A stretch of DNA of 64,000 nucleotides from the NCBI GenBank assembly GCA_025399215.1, contig MU621127.1, positions 31,697 through 95,696 on the forward strand. Reading direction: 5' to 3'. This stretch comes from Globomyces pollinis-pini (taxonomy: Eukaryota > Chytridiomycota > Chytridiomycetes > Rhizophydiales > Globomycetaceae). Positions within the stretch are counted from its first letter, which is position 1; the number at the start of each line of letters is the position of its first letter. The position numbers were made by a program, and so were the translations under genes. The notes under the pieces are model-generated. The model was not told the origin of the DNA. It did not search any database and was given only the letters and a program-made list of their open reading frames with translations. This document shows positions 45,001 through 56,157 of the stretch, in pieces.

Positions 45001-45326
45001 CGTTTATGGAAAAGATGAACGTGATATGGTAGCAATGCACCATGAGTTCGGTATCAAGTGGGATAATGGTAAAACAGAGACCAGACATTCGACTATGATT
45101 GCTTATGGTGATCCGACCTCCTATTCTGCTATGGCCAAGACTGTTGGATATCCAGCTGCTATTGCTACACAAATGATATTGGAAGGTAAGAGTATTGCTC
45201 ATTAAATGGATAGGCCACATCAAGGAGAAAGGTGTTATCGCACCAATGTCATCCGCGATTTATGAACCTATGATTGAAAAGTTGGATCGTGAAGGAATCA
45301 GCTTTGTCGAATCAATCGAAAAGTAA
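42039..45326 (+). CDS. Bifunctional lysine-ketoglutarate reductase/saccharopine dehydrogenase (AASS type)
   Basis: The ATG at 42039 opens a basic, Arg-rich likely mitochondrial leader ([20 protein letters not shown]). The LKR half: [94 protein letters not shown], then [19 protein letters not shown] and a conserved linker ([19 protein letters not shown]). The SDH half: [19 protein letters not shown] (dinucleotide motif), [52 protein letters not shown] and [20 protein letters not shown]. Domain order and length (about 905) match animal AASS. Yeasts use separate Lys9 and Lys1; here one fused protein could serve either direction of the pathway. About 18 introns, one a three-unit array (42166-42257) and one of only 23 nt (42782-42804). 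Confidence 0.94.
42166..42257 (+). other. Three abutting GT...AG intron units in AASS
   Basis: Units 42166-42196 (31 nt), 42197-42227 (31) and 42228-42257 (30), starting GTA, GTT and GTA and ending TAG, CAG and TAG. Removal joins CTG G to GT GCT ACT, giving [13 protein letters not shown], which aligns with AASS without a gap. Confidence 0.8.
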
Positions 45327-45397
45327 TCATAACAAATAAATAATGTTGTGAATAACTACAACTCCTCTCTGTTTGTATCTGTATTTGAGTGAATTTA

Positions 45398-46210
45398 TTA
45401 ATCAATAACCAAATTTGATGATTCTTGCAGATACTTCTCTGCTTCGATGTAACTGGGTAGACCACCGATATCTAACCTTCCTACAATTGGTAAAGTATAT
45501 ACAGGAACTTGATGTATAAGCCATTCAATCCATCTTCCAGCTGCATCGATTTCTTTTAATTCACAATCTGCACCTTTTGCTTGTAAAAAAACTGGCAGCG
45601 TACGGAGTGCGTCTGGAGATAAATAGTAAAAACATGGGCATCCCAGCCTGGAAGGTGTGTCATTGGGGGACGGTTTCTCTAAGAATCCAACCACTCGATT
45701 CAAGTCATTCTCTAAACTAGTTTCTAATATCCCGGATTTTAAGCATTCTTCATCGGATACTTTATAATTCAACACAACAGAACCTGGAATTGTGGAGCAA
45801 GTTTGTATAAATCGATCAATATTAAATTGTTTTATCAACGTATCCCCAGCAATTACAATAAGGTGTTCATTTTGCAACGAAAAATGAGAGACTGCATTGG
45901 ACAAATCCTTAACCGATCCAAGCCTATTATCGTTTGTTGTCGAGTTATTCTTCAAGATATTGTTGATAGGAAAGTTTACACTTTTAGCCCACTCAACAAA
46001 CAATGGGTAATGAGTTGAATTACAAACAATAAATTGCCTTGAAGTGGAGAACTTCGAATACCAATGTTGCAGCAGTGGTATTCCTAGTAGAGGGATCAAT
46101 GCTTTTGGCGTGCCAATCAAGTGAGAGTATGTAGAGTTTTTTAGATCTCGCTCCAATCGGGTACCATATCCCGCAGCCAAGTATAAAACATTTACTGTAG
46201 TGGTGTTCAT
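45398..46210 (-). CDS. Sugar-1-phosphate nucleotidyltransferase-like protein
   Basis: 270 residues, no introns. Starts MNTTTVNVLYLAAGYGTRL, the nucleotide-binding signature of NTP-transferases (LAAGxGTRL), followed by GTPKALIPLLGIPLLQHW, the usual PKxLxPxxGxPL block, then HLIVIAGDTLI (metal-binding Asp) and VVGFLEKPSPNDTPS. Such enzymes make NDP-sugars from sugar-1-phosphates; the substrate is not evident. No hexapeptide-repeat acyltransferase tail, so simpler than GlmU or yeast GDP-mannose pyrophosphorylase. Its lack of introns in an intron-dense region, and its short bacterial-like form, make recent transfer a possibility. Starts 62 bp from the divergent ABC transporter. Confidence 0.8.
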   Translation of the reverse strand: MNTTTVNVLYLAAGYGTRLERDLKNSTYSHLIGTPKALIPLLGIPLLQHWYSKFSTSRQFIVCNSTHYPLFVEWAKSVNFPINNILKNNSTTNDNRLGSVKDLSNAVSHFSLQNEHLIVIAGDTLIKQFNIDRFIQTCSTIPGSVVLNYKVSDEECLKSGILETSLENDLNRVVGFLEKPSPNDTPSRLGCPCFYYLSPDALRTLPVFLQAKGADCELKEIDAAGRWIEWLIHQVPVYTLPIVGRLDIGGLPSYIEAEKYLQESSNLVID

Positions 46211-46272
46211 TTATAGGTGAGCGTCTAATGGGTAAAAAACTGAAAGCAATATTTATTTTCTACACCAGGATA

Positions 46273-49200
46273 ATGGATGAAGAAACTGACAGTAACGAAG
46301 ATTCAAAATTGAAACGATCGGTGTCGAACTCCAACTCGGATACTCCAAGTAGCAATGAAAGTATGTCTAGTGTTGATTCCAATGGGAGTTATATTGAAAT
46401 GGAAGAAACTGGAGTTCAGCAGCAAGAAACAACTATCAGAAGAAAGAAGAAAAAGATAAAGCTCAATCTATCTCCATCGAATTCCTTTTCTCAATTCTTC
46501 TTTCTATGGATTTTTAAAATCGTTAAAATATGTTACTCTATACCTGATATAAGGAGTATTAACTTCATCTTAGCTGCATCAGAGAGCGCTAAAGAAACTG
46601 GAGATAAACTGGAAAAAGAGTGGAATAACAGGAATCCAGAGTAATTATTGGGTGTTGACTTTAGAAAACCATCATTGTTTTGGGCACTGTTTAGGGCATT
46701 TGGCAAATCGTTTGTGCCATTAGGAATTTGGAAGTTATTATGGGCATCATTTACTTGGATTGGTACTTATTTTTGTTTCCGAATGCTATTGGTCTACAAA
46801 GAATCGTTAAAAACTGACAAACCTGAACCAGCTCTTTATGGCCATCTCTATGCAGGAGGAATATTTTTATGTTCTTTCTTTGGATCCCTTTGCTTTCATC
46901 ATTTAACAAGTCAAGCAACCAGAATTGGGATTCAGGTACAAATATATTTTATTGAACTACTCAGTGTAGAGCGGCTCTGATGGTATTGATTTACCGAAAA
47001 TCATTGAAGCTGAGTTATGTGAAAGGTGGTGTGGTAACTATTTCTCAAACTAAGAGCATTCATAGGGTGATATTGTAAACTTGATATCAGTTGAGTGTAA
47101 TCGTATTGCAGAAGCTATTGTGCATTTGCATTATCTTTGGTCTGCTGCAGTTGAATGCCTCTGTATGAAGTTCATTTAATAACTTTTAGTGCTTTTAGGT
47201 TTGGCATACACTGATATTGGTTATTCAGCATTTGCACCATTTACATTGGTCATTTTATTGCTCTTTCCATTACAGTTTGTATTAGCGGTGAATGCATCTT
47301 CAGCAGCCTGTATTGTGACTGGGTTAATTACAAAAAGAGTTCATTTAATGTCAGAAATTTTAACGGCTATAAAGCTAATTAAATTTTTTACGTGGGAAGA
47401 TTATTATAGAGGTAAGGTGAAGTCGATGAGAAAGTTGGAAATGGATCAATCGAAACGTGAATTGATTTTCAAAATTGCCAGTTTCGCAATCGTATTCACC
47501 ACACCAGCTATTTTGATATGTGTATCTATTTCGGTTTATCATTATTTGGGCAATATTTTGACACCAAGTATTGCGTTTTCATTATTGTTTTTACTTAATA
47601 CTTTACGTTATCCATTACTCTTCTTACCCAACGCTGAGAGGAATATAAATGGTAAGTTTTTTTAAACTAATAGATAGGCGCCCAACAGGCTTTGACAAAA
47701 CTACAGGATTTCTTTTTACTTCCTGAGATAGACGGCCCAACCGAGACTTGTAGCACGTTAGAACCGAACATACTGATGAAATTTGTATGTTACGCATTTC
47801 ATTTCATTCTAGGAATCCGCTGATTTTGTATGGGATGGGGATTTGGATCACCCTCATATTATAAACTTGTCAATTACTTTGCTCCGGGATCAAGTTATTG
47901 CTATCGTGGGAGATGTGGGTTCAGGAAAATCACTGTTAGCTGCCATTATGGGTCAGTTGAAAAGAACCAATGGAACAATTAAGTCCAATGGGTAAATATT
48001 TCATTCATTTATGATTAGTGCGGTTTGTGGATATGTCCCAGAGGAGCCTTGGTTTATTAACGCAACATTAAGAGATAATATTATGTTTGGTTTAGATCCT
48101 GACGAGAAACGCTATTCTGATGCCATTCGAATCTCAGGATTGACCAGGGATATAATGCTATTGTCAAATGGTGATGACACTTATATAAATGATCTAAACC
48201 TATCTCCAAGTCAAAAGCAACGAATATCACTTGCAAGGTGTATATATTTGAACCCAGACATTATCTTGATGGAGGATTGTCTAAGGTATAGTTTTTATCT
48301 CTAAGAAACAGTGATTTCGATCATACTCAGTCAAAACAACTTTTTAAAGAGTGTATAAAAAACCAGTTATCCAAAAATCGCTGTATTATTATGCTCACAC
48401 AGCAAAAGCAATTTCTGTCAGACTTTGACCATATTCTGGTTTTAAAAGGTGGAAAAGGTATTTGCAGATTTGCACTAATGCAAAGTGGTTGAACAAGGTA
48501 GCTACGTTGATTTAAAAGCAAAAAATGTGAACTTCTCTGCATGGGTAACTGACATGGTTCAATTAGAAGATGACCCTACTGGACTTTTTGATAATAGTAT
48601 ATATTTAGATATCTAATCATACGTATAGCAACTGAGATCAAACTGGACCCTTCCACTTCAACAACTTCCCCTACTCCCATTAGTCCATTGAAGCCCGTTT
48701 CAAACAATTTTTGCCATCTTCAGATTCGAAAGCGAACCTCAAAGCCTCGTAGTTCTCCATTGGCGTCCGCTAAACCTATCAATGCAAATGCGGATACTAC
48801 AAACTCGACTATCAGGCAACTAATGGAGTTGAATTCGAGCTCAATGCAAACTTCGCAATTAAATGAACATACAATATCAAAAATGATTGAAAGATCTCAG
48901 AATTCAATTTTAACTGGAAATTCAATGAGGCCCCCGGCTAACTTTGCAAATCAAGATGTTGTTTCTAGAACCATCGAAGCTAATCACTTGACGGTACATT
49001 CACTGCATGATTTTGATGTTGGCACACTTGAACCTGGAAATTCAGACGCCAATTCATCTCCATATATACAATTTCTTCGTGAAAAGCCTGGTCTTGTACT
49101 TAGTGTATTCTTTCTTGCGATTTTCCTGTTAGCCCATGGATTTCGCTTCTTTAGCGGTACTCTTTAGTTGACTAAAGTTAGATGTTTGGCTCAAACACTT

Positions 49201-51352
49201 GGTGGATGAGCTCCCTAATGGTTTTAACGTTAATCTAATGGTTCAATGGATTTTAACAGGTATTATCGCCTTTTCAATCTTGATTCGGGGAGTCGGATTT
49301 TCGTATATGATTTTGAGGAAAGCAGCTGTATGGCATACAAAGATATTAGAGGTATTTTTGGCGTAGTCTCAATATTTCATAGTCGGTATTACGAGCTCCT
49401 ATGTCGTTCTTTGATGTTACACCACTGGGCCATATTCTTTCTTTCTTTGCTAGGCACTTGTATTCCATCGATGAAACCTTGCCTGATACTGCACTTCAAG
49501 TGTTAACATTTCTTCCGCTAGTATTGGGAACTATCGTGATGGCCTGTGCATATATTCCCTGGCTATGGGTAACCGTTCCTATATATTTGGTTGGCTGGTT
49601 TTTAATTATTGTTGCATGTGTGTCAGTGCAAAATCTATTTCTTCAGCTAGAGAGTAACTTCCCTTAAATTAACTTAAGCCAACAACAAATCACCTATGTT
49701 TGCCCATTTATCCACTACTTTAGAAGGACTTTTTTCAATCAGATTATACCATGCCGAATCCAGATTTGATTACTTCAATCGGACTTTAATTGATGCGGAT
49801 CATAAAGCCTTGTATTCTTTATTACTAGGTGAGTGTCTTTTTTTTGCTTAATTGAAAGTGAAAACATTAACCTCTGTATGTCTTGATTCTGTGTCTTCTT
49901 TCTTTATCTACGTAACTGCATTGTTTTGCGTATTATTCCCGGTTTCAGCTTCTGATACAGGTATCGCCATTACGAATATTCTTCAACTTTTGTTGTTTGT
50001 ACCTTGGTTGGTGAAGTAATCATTCAAATGTATTAAAAATAGAATGTTCTTTGAAATGCACGGGTCGATGACAAGTGTTTCGTCATTAATTTATTTTGGT
50101 GATCATGTGCCAAGGGAGGTATATCATTCCTCTTGCTCAACTTTAGACTCGTTCAAAGAATGTTATAGTACCACCAAAGGAATGGCCTACAGATGGCCAG
50201 GTAAAGATACGGTATTTTCAAACTATAGATTGTATTCAAAGATGTCACGTCAAAGTACCACAGATACGGTGTATCAGTATTAAAAGGTGTAACATTTCAC
50301 ATTGAACCGCGAGAGAAAATTGCTATTTTAGGACGATCAGGTAACGATAAAGCTTTTTATTGATTTTGATAGGTTCTGGAAAATCAACAATTTTAAGTAA
50401 GGGGTACTTATATACTGATGTATAGTGTCTATTTTAAGGATTATTGAGCCTTCTGAAGGACATATGTTCATTGATGGTGTCGATTTGTCCTCCATATCCT
50501 TGAAAAGTCTTCGATCTCGAATTGCTATCATTCCGCAGGAACCTGTTATGCTCACTGGAACAATACGCACTAATTTGGGTAAATTAGTTTTTCTAACTTT
50601 TCAGACCCATTCGGCATATCCACAGATGAAGAGATTTGGGATGCACTCAAAATGGTGCATTTGGCAGATAAAATTGAAGAAATGCCAAATAAATTAGAAA
50701 CTGCTATTGCTGGTATTTGACTTTTTATTTAAATATAGAAAACGGCCGAAAATTTAACATTCCAGAAAGGCAGTTATTTTGCATTGCTCGTGCAGTGTTG
50801 ATCAGAACAAAGATAATTATATATGATGGTATATATCAATGATTAATTTTAGAACCATCTGTCATTGTGGATCGAGATACAGAAAGACTTATTCAACAAG
50901 TAATGACAGAAAACTTTGCAGACTGTACAGTAATTGTTTTGGCCACCAGATTCAGAGTTATTGTCCAAATGGACCGAGTAATGGTGATGAAACATGGACA
51001 AATAGTTGAATTTGATACACCTCTCGCATTGTTAGACAATCCAAAATCAAAGTTCTCTTTAATGCTTTCACAAACAGGTAATTAAATCAACTAATTAGAA
51101 GGTGACGTGGATCCAAACCATTTAAGACAGCTGGCACTCAAGAAATTAGCGAGAAGCTCCTCAAAAAGTTTAGATTCTCTTGAACCAAAGTCTTCATCAA
51201 GATCTAACAGTGTTCTACCAGGAAATATTCCATATCACCTAGGAGAGTTATTTGTTCAGCCCACAGGATCATCTCCTAGTTCTACCAAAAGCGATCTGTA
51301 TGGTTCAACAATCGTTCTTATTGACAAATCGAACAATCCAGGTGATGAATAA
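46273..51352 (+). CDS. Full-length ABC transporter, ABCC/MRP subfamily
   Basis: About 1,500 residues with two membrane domains and two nucleotide-binding domains. The ATG at 46273 (MDEETDSNEDSKLKR) is preferred; an ATG at 46228 is upstream. TMD1 has CRAALMVLIYRKSLKLS, a typical ABCC loop. NBD1: AIVGDVGSGKSLLAAIMGQL (Walker A), YVPEEPWFINATLRDNI (Q-loop with Glu in place of Gln), NLSPSQKQRISLARCIYLNP (signature degenerate LSPSQ) and ILMEDCLSDFD (Walker B-like). TMD2: FFDVTPLGHILSFFARHL. NBD2: AILGRSGSGKSTILSILRII, RIAIIPQEPVMLTGTIRTNL, then ENGRKFNIPERQLFCIARAV (signature lost) and IIYDEPSVIVDRDTE. Both signature motifs deviate, so ATP hydrolysis may be asymmetric or weak. About 21 single tiny introns, one of 21 or 24 nt at 51078. 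Substrate unknown. Confidence 0.9.
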
Positions 51353-51466
51353 CCTGTAATATAGTATTTAAACAATCAAGTTCTGTGATTTAACCAATTA
51401 ATTTTTTGTTTATTATTCCCTTGTATTATTATAGGTAGGTGGTACATTGAATGGATATGGAAAATT

Positions 51467-51869
51467 TTAACATGCCAAGTGATACTGGGAACTCTTTGAC
51501 CTAAACAGTAAATATCCGATTCCAATTCCATTTATAACAGATAGTATAACAAATCCATTTAATGTCATCAAAAGTAACATCAACAGAAAGTTGTTGACGT
51601 ATTCAAAAACATATCCCACTGTCTTCAACAACCGGTCAACAAAACTATCACTGAATTGATTTGAGTTGTAGAGAATTTCCATTGAAAAACGGAAATATTC
51701 ATAGCTTAATGTCAATGCAATCAAGCAAATATACCTTATTGAGTAGATAAGAACAAATATGCAAAATATGAGTAAGCTTCCATAACTGTTGGTTGAAATA
51801 ATCAAAAAGGAAACATCTAAAGTGATTAATTAATCATAAATCGCTACTTGATTCCCAATTTAAAAGCAT
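51467..51869 (-). CDS. CTR-family copper transporter
   Basis: Small trimeric Cu(I) importer. From the ATG at 51869 a short exon (MLLNWES) joins by a 31-nt intron to NVSFLIISTNSYGSLLIF, TM1, then SYEYFRFS. After a loop comes YVNNFLLMLLLMTLNGF, containing the diagnostic MxxxM motif in TM2, and INGIGIGYLLF, the GxxxG motif of TM3. It ends SQYHLAC, close to the C-terminal His/Cys expected. About 124 residues. The Met-rich extracellular N-terminus of plasma-membrane Ctr1 is missing, which suggests a vacuolar (Ctr2-like) or non-canonical member. Convergent with the ABC transporter. Confidence 0.85.
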
Positions 51870-52047
51870 GGCATTCATGCTTGCTTTATAGGAAGAAACA
51901 AATTATTTCGCTTTGGGTTCAACAAATGAAACGGCTCGATTCAAAAGACGTTTCTTGGAATTCAGAAGAATGCGATTCATGAATGGTTGTAAAATCATAT
52001 GAATTTCATTCAATGAAATCTCTTCACAAATAATCGCGTACATAAGG
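51870..52047. promoter_or_regulatory. Divergent promoter region of the copper transporter and coiled-coil gene
   Basis: 178 bp between divergent starts. No copper-response or other known element recognised. Confidence 0.35.
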
Positions 52048-53384
52048 ATGACAGTGTTTGGTGATTTAGCATTGGAAATACAGAATTATAAGGACAGTTG
52101 TAATCTTTAACTTTTAAACTAGTTTAGCAGGTGAAAATCCATTTAGTAGTGCGTTAAATGAAGACTTTGGGCAATTAAAATCACAAGAGTATGAACGTGT
52201 TGATACAGATATTGTTTTAGATTCCATTGCACCAGGAACCAAGGAAAGCAAAGCTCCATATAATAGTTGCACTGACATCAATACTTTCTCAGAAGCTGTT
52301 CAATCCGATGCTAGTAGTATTGCTGAAGACAATTTGATTGAAAGTATTGACAATCTTCATGTCCAAAATATTCAACAAAGTAAACCTGACAAAAGTAAAG
52401 GAAACTCCAATAAGAGAACTTTAACAGCAGCTGATGTTGAAAGGTCAATGAAAGCGTTGGGTGTGAAACTGGCAACACTAAAGCAAATTGCCCAACCAAC
52501 ATGCTTTGACACTAGCACTCCAGAATTTTCTGATGAATTATCAGATTTTAGAAACATCAAGAAATTGCATTATAATCTAACTATGATGATTGATGATTAT
52601 GATGAAGTTGCAGATTGCTTTAATTGGTTAAACGAAGAGAAACTTCATAGATACTATGAAAAGAGTCTTCAGAGAGCATTACATCGACAAAAAAAGGATC
52701 TAACAGAGCATTATGAGTCGGTAAATGGTATCATGGGTAACTTTAGAAAATGAAGCATGATGCTTGTAACGAACTTATAGACAAACAGCAAGAGCAACTA
52801 TGCGCATTCATCAATGACAATCAGCGGTTAGAATTAGAAAATAAGAAGGTGATTTATCGAAAATACCTGATAGATGTAGCTATTGTTAGAGAACCAAAAT
52901 TTGAGAATCTTTAAGTCGAATGCAATAGATGAGCAAAAACTACTACTGATTAAGGTATCGAAACAGAAATTCAAGATTCAAAAACTGATGAAATCAGAAT
53001 CAGAGGCAAAGGACTCATCAAGCAGTGACAGTGAAGTAGAATTGAAGTAAGTTTAAGTCTGATTCTAACTTAATTAGTCCAATAAATGATACCAAAACTA
53101 TTGCATTCAACAGGAAAGTCAAATCATATAGTAATCCTGAAGAAGATGCGATATTCATTAAGCGTTTAATCCCCAACAAATGTAAACCTCAAAAAGTTAG
53201 ATACCAGAACACCGTTCCAAATGATACATCAAGAAAGAGAGATCCTGGTATAGACAGAAAAGAATCAAAAATCGTCCCTTGGGGTCAATCAATCAACCGA
53301 TTTAGCGATAGAAGGCAGAAATCATTGAAAAGTACAAATGATACTTCCATATTTAAGAATGTTGAAGTGATAAAGCTTGAATAA
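52048..53384 (+). CDS. Unrecognised coiled-coil protein
   Basis: About 370-residue protein rebuilt from six exons. ATG 52048 opens MTVFGDLALEIQNYKD; a 31-nt intron joins GENPFSSALNEDFGQ. The middle is charged and helical (TLTAADVERSMKALGVKLAT; IKKLHYNLTMMIDDYDEVAD; KLHRYYEKSLQRALHRQKKD; CNELIDKQQEQLCAFI; LLLIKVSKQKFKIQKLM), predicting coiled coil. The C-terminus is basic (YSNPEEDAIFIKRL; IVPWGQSINRFSDRRQK; ends NVEVIKLE). No enzyme motif, signal or membrane segment. It could be a cytoskeletal, centriolar or kinetochore component, but I do not recognise it. Exon joins were chosen by frame, so details are uncertain. Confidence 0.65.
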
Positions 53385-53433
53385 ATGGCCAACGTTCAAA
53401 GATAAATAATCTGATGCTGCATTATATTAATTT

Positions 53434-55557
53434 TTAAAGAATTTTGAACATTTCTGACGAAGTTCTTGGCATTCGTATTTCTATATCTTGATCAAGTTTA
53501 TGAAATTGTGAAATATCTAACACATATGAGGCCCCGCGTTTTCTCAAGCGAATAAATCGATACACCAAAAATATTAGCAGAGTGATGCCAAATATGACAA
53601 CTAGAGATTCCCATGGTAAAGATTCCGACATATTGTGAGTGCTCTTCTTCGGTATTGTTGAAGAGGAATATAGAATCATGACACCCATTGTCCATGAAAC
53701 AGAAAAGTTACTATAATTGTCTATCGATTCTAATAGATTCCCATTTGATCCAGTTTTTGGCAATCCCAAACCTTCATGAAGTACATTCATTAAATAACTA
53801 GCTTTGAAGCATTGCCTTTGAAGTCGCGAAAAGTTATCGACATTTTTGTAATATCCATTGGAATATCTGAGCAAAATATTATCCCACGATGTACCACAGT
53901 AGTTTTCGGTTGCTTGGTGTAACTTTTCATATTCATATCCACCAGCTAAATCAAAAACTTCATAAGTCGTATACCAGAATTCACTAACAGCCAAAAACTG
54001 ATGATTACGAAAATCTTCTATAGGGGCATGTACACCATTGAAAAGGCAGGGGGTATCTGGACATTTTAACTCCTTGTTCAAAAGAGGCGTTATCATTTTG
54101 TAACATTGATTGAAGGAACCAGTTCCGGTAAGTTGATACTGTCTTTCTATCGCCGTTGAATTAACTTGAAGTCCTTTTGGGGTGCATGGATCTAAAAGTG
54201 TGTATTGTTTATCAGTTTCAGGTTGTTTAGTAGGTTGACTATACTCTGAATAATAATCATCAATTGAGATTGTTTTGGTTGGCAATCCATTAGCAACAGT
54301 GGAATAGATGTTATTGCGTTTTTGACTAGAATCATGTCCACTGCTTTGAACTGAGCCTGCCAGCAAAAGTTTTTCATAGCGTGACCTGGCTTGATTGGAA
54401 CCGAAGCCCTAAAGGGTAAGAAGACTTACTTATTTACCAAAAATGAAGACACAAAGGTACTATGTACAGATTCGGATCCATCTGTATAACGAAGCGTTAA
54501 AGACTTAAGATCATCGCTATGTTGCTTGGCCATTGACTTGGTGGGCTCAAACTAAATGTAAATGAATGGAAACATTACCGCTATTTGAGCTGAAGCTCCA
54601 CCCATATCTAAAAATCCATATGATCTTCCCCTTGTAAAATCCAATTTTGTCTTCAAATAATTGACTGTCAACCAACCAAGAATTCTATTTAATTGAGTTC
54701 ATGTCATATTATACCCTTCTAATTCTCCTGATATGATTCTGAAATTCCTTTCACATGAGGATATGTAAAAATCCGACGACTGCGACACAAAATTGCAAGC
54801 ATTCTGTAAAATTTGATTTGCTGCTTTTTCTTGTACCAATCGCATTCCCGCAGTAGCAAAAAGTAAAAAAGGTGTGAATTCATGTTTGTTGCTAGGAACA
54901 GCTGACTTTGCAAAATCTACCAAGTCTCGCAAATAATCTTTTACACCTGAAGGATCCTGTTCAAATGAAGACAGTCCTATCAGATAAGAAAACTAAATTT
55001 TATTCACCTGGAACTTGTTTGAATTCAAATTTGTATCCTAATGCATCCGCTTTCTCCAACTCTATGGCCGATTTTGCTGTCTTTAAAAAATTTGAATTCC
55101 ATGAATACTAGATATGAGTTACAAGCAGGACATACAATATAGACTCGTGAACCAGAACTACCTGCATCTACTACAACACCATATTGTCGATTTTCATCCC
55201 AGTTACTGATAGCTTCAATTTTTTGATTTGATATGTCTATAAATGGTATTTTTAAGTTCAATAATTCAGAGTCAAAGTCCAGATCCAGTTCTGTTGTATT
55301 AGGTGAAATGGAGTTGTGTGCGTTCACCAATGCCCAAGATGAATAAAAGAACAGCATCATGAAAGCAGTGAAAGAAACAATCCAGAATTGATTAACTACA
55401 TCGATGAATTATAAGGTTGCAACAAATTACAAGAGCATTTAGCCTTCGTGTTGGAATTTATATCAGTTGGTAAAGTGGAATACTGCTGCCTCTCAGTCAG
55501 TCTATTTGGTCCTGGAGAGAAGCTTCCTGAATTAACACGTCGAATGGTCGCTGTCAT
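53434..55557 (-). CDS. GDA1/CD39-family apyrase with two membrane segments
   Basis: Nucleoside tri/diphosphatase of the secretory pathway or cell surface. From ATG 55557 a cytoplasmic tail (MTATIRRVNSGSFSPG) joins by a 35-nt intron to a transmembrane segment (FWIVSFTAFMMLFFYSSWAL). The apyrase conserved regions follow: VVVDAGSSGSRVYI (ACR1), LLFATAGMRLV (ACR2), SGELEGILGWLTVNYL (ACR3) and FLDMGGASAQIAFEP (ACR4). A second transmembrane helix lies at the C-terminus (LVVIFGITLLIFLVYRFI) with a basic tail ending EMFKIL. Topology with N- and C-terminal anchors is that of ENTPD1-3 and yeast Ynd1 types. All catalytic regions are intact. Introns of 27-35 nt. Confidence 0.92.
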
Positions 55558-55650
55558 AAGGTTCTTGTGTAAAGCAGTGTTAGTGTAAAGGTAAAATTTA
55601 TCAAAAAAATAAAGCAATTGAATTTGGCAATAAACGAAAACACACTCGAC

Positions 55651-55896
55651 TCAATTGGTCATTTTATACGAAGTTCGGGCATCAAGGAATCTCTTGAAAT
55701 AACCTAAAATCATATCATCGACCCCACAGATTCTCACAGGTTGCTTATTCACTACCGCAATTTCGCATGATAAAAAATCGACTTTGCTGGAATATATATA
55801 CTCTATATATATATATATATAGACTGTATAAATCTTTTGACTTACTCCCACTGCTTGAGGTGCGTGTAGTAATATATCCTCCTTTTCAGAATTCAT
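55651..55896 (-). CDS. Possible small protein crossing a TA microsatellite
   Basis: 81-residue open frame starting MNSEKEDILLHAPQAVG and ending LDARTSYKMTN. A (TA)n tract at 55791-55821 is read as alternating Tyr-Ile. A GTAAGT donor follows GVG-like codons, but no acceptor downstream restores the second half in frame, so either it is unspliced or not a gene. I do not recognise a family. Placed here because the frame spans most of the gap between the apyrase and the choline-transporter-like gene. Confidence 0.3.
   Translation of the reverse strand: MNSEKEDILLHAPQAVGVSQKIYTVYIYIYIEYIYSSKVDFLSCEIAVVNKQPVRICGVDDMILGYFKRFLDARTSYKMTN
55791..55821. repeat. TA dinucleotide microsatellite
   Basis: Two (TA)n runs separated by a short CTC, about 31 bp in total. 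Confidence 0.9.
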
Positions 55897-56157
55897 ATTG
55901 AAGTCCCTTCTATATAGGTACTTATTTTACAAGAGAATGAATATATATGTTTTTAGCTTGATTTTTTTTTTGACAGTCTAAATACACTTGAATGCTTTTA
56001 CATTAAATGCTTCAAAATAAACATTTCACTTAGGGGAGTAACATTTGTAATATGGTTTTATATAATCTGATGGTTACTATTTTTTTATCTCATCGATGTC
56101 AAGTTTAAAATCACGTCACTCTTTTCCAGTCGCGTAAAATCTTCTTTTCAGATTCAA

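Noticed and set aside
51078..51101. Certain 21-nt intron
   Set aside because: Two acceptors three bases apart both keep frame, so 24 nt is equally possible.
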